Shown here: one piece after another, positions 63,939 through 64,000 of the stretch
How the letters are laid out: each line of letters begins with the position of its first letter
Numbering within the stretch: the stretch's first letter is position 1
NCBI RefSeq assembly: GCF_026015985.1
Contig: NZ_CP110389.1
Location: 5,240,001-5,304,000, forward strand
From: Rhodopseudomonas sp. P2A-2r
Lineage (GTDB): Bacteria; Pseudomonadota; Alphaproteobacteria; Rhizobiales; Xanthobacteraceae
Direction: 5' to 3'
DNA length: 64,000 nucleotides
Translations under genes and position numbers: made by a program
Notes under the pieces: generated by a model
What the model was told of the DNA's origin: nothing
Database searches by the model: none
The model's input: the letters and a program-made list of their open reading frames with translations, nothing else

Positions 63939-64000
63939 CAACTCATAGACGTTGGCCTGGACCTTGGCCGACGCCGGAGTTTTCCGCTCAGCTGCCGGCG
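63939..64000. other. window end, nothing seen
   Basis: 62 bases with no complete gene or clear signal. Confidence 0.5.

Overview
The window reads as one chromosome segment of a GC-rich alphaproteobacterium, most likely Bradyrhizobiaceae (Bradyrhizobium/Rhodopseudomonas/Afipia-like). The reasons are a lanthanide-type XoxF quinoprotein cluster with glutathione-linked formaldehyde oxidation, Bug/TctC-type tricarboxylate transport, HWE-family sensor signalling, a rhamnan-type polysaccharide locus and short palindromic intergenic repeats. The genus is inferred.

Layout. (1) 1-2.7 kb, minus strand: dTDP-L-rhamnose genes rfbA (partial), rfbD, rfbB, rfbC. (2) 2.9-12.65 kb, minus strand: a tightly coupled eight-gene operon. 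In transcription order it encodes a HAD-UbiA fusion, DprE1-like oxidase, DprE2-like reductase, sugar epimerase-like protein, FAD oxidoreductase, GtrA-like membrane protein and two large GT-C-like membrane proteins. It looks like a proteobacterial version of the mycobacterial decaprenyl-phospho-arabinose pathway. (3) 13-21.3 kb: surface polysaccharide genes (two-domain glycosyltransferase, Wzm/Wzt exporter, RgpF-like protein, rhamnosyltransferase-like GT2, NAD(P)-binding protein, methyltransferase). (4) 21.5-35 kb: general metabolism (CoA transferase, TctABC, crotonases, serine-glyoxylate aminotransferase, a large FAD/Fe-S oxidase with a GlcG-like protein, a GT2, a glutathione transferase). (5) About 35-44.6 kb: an accessory island lying between an intact and a decayed copy of the same glutathione transferase gene. 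It holds degenerate 21-bp repeats, an ECF-like sigma factor - ParA-like - unknown - AAA+ operon, an orphan C5 DNA methyltransferase and a complete IS5-type element with a TTAG target duplication. (6) 45.5-62 kb: a methanol-to-formate module (adhC/flhA, gfa, fghA), a PQQ-associated ABC transporter with beta-propeller, then xoxF, its cytochrome c, MoxJ-like and CxxxCW proteins, SoxH-like and SoxYZ-like proteins, and small secreted proteins. (7) 62.3-64 kb: a response regulator/HWE histidine kinase and a small membrane protein.

How it works together: XoxF oxidises methanol in the periplasm and passes electrons to the cytochrome c. Formaldehyde enters the cytoplasm and is taken to formate by Gfa, AdhC/FlhA and FghA. 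The rhamnose genes feed the ABC-exported polysaccharide. The DprE-like operon probably makes and flips a polyprenyl-phosphate pentose for a periplasmic sugar transfer.

Quality warning: at least 12 otherwise well-conserved genes are broken by one (rfbC by two) missing bases, nearly always in a homopolymer run and never an extra base. These are best read as sequence errors, not real pseudogenes. The only gene I regard as truly decayed is the second glutathione transferase copy.
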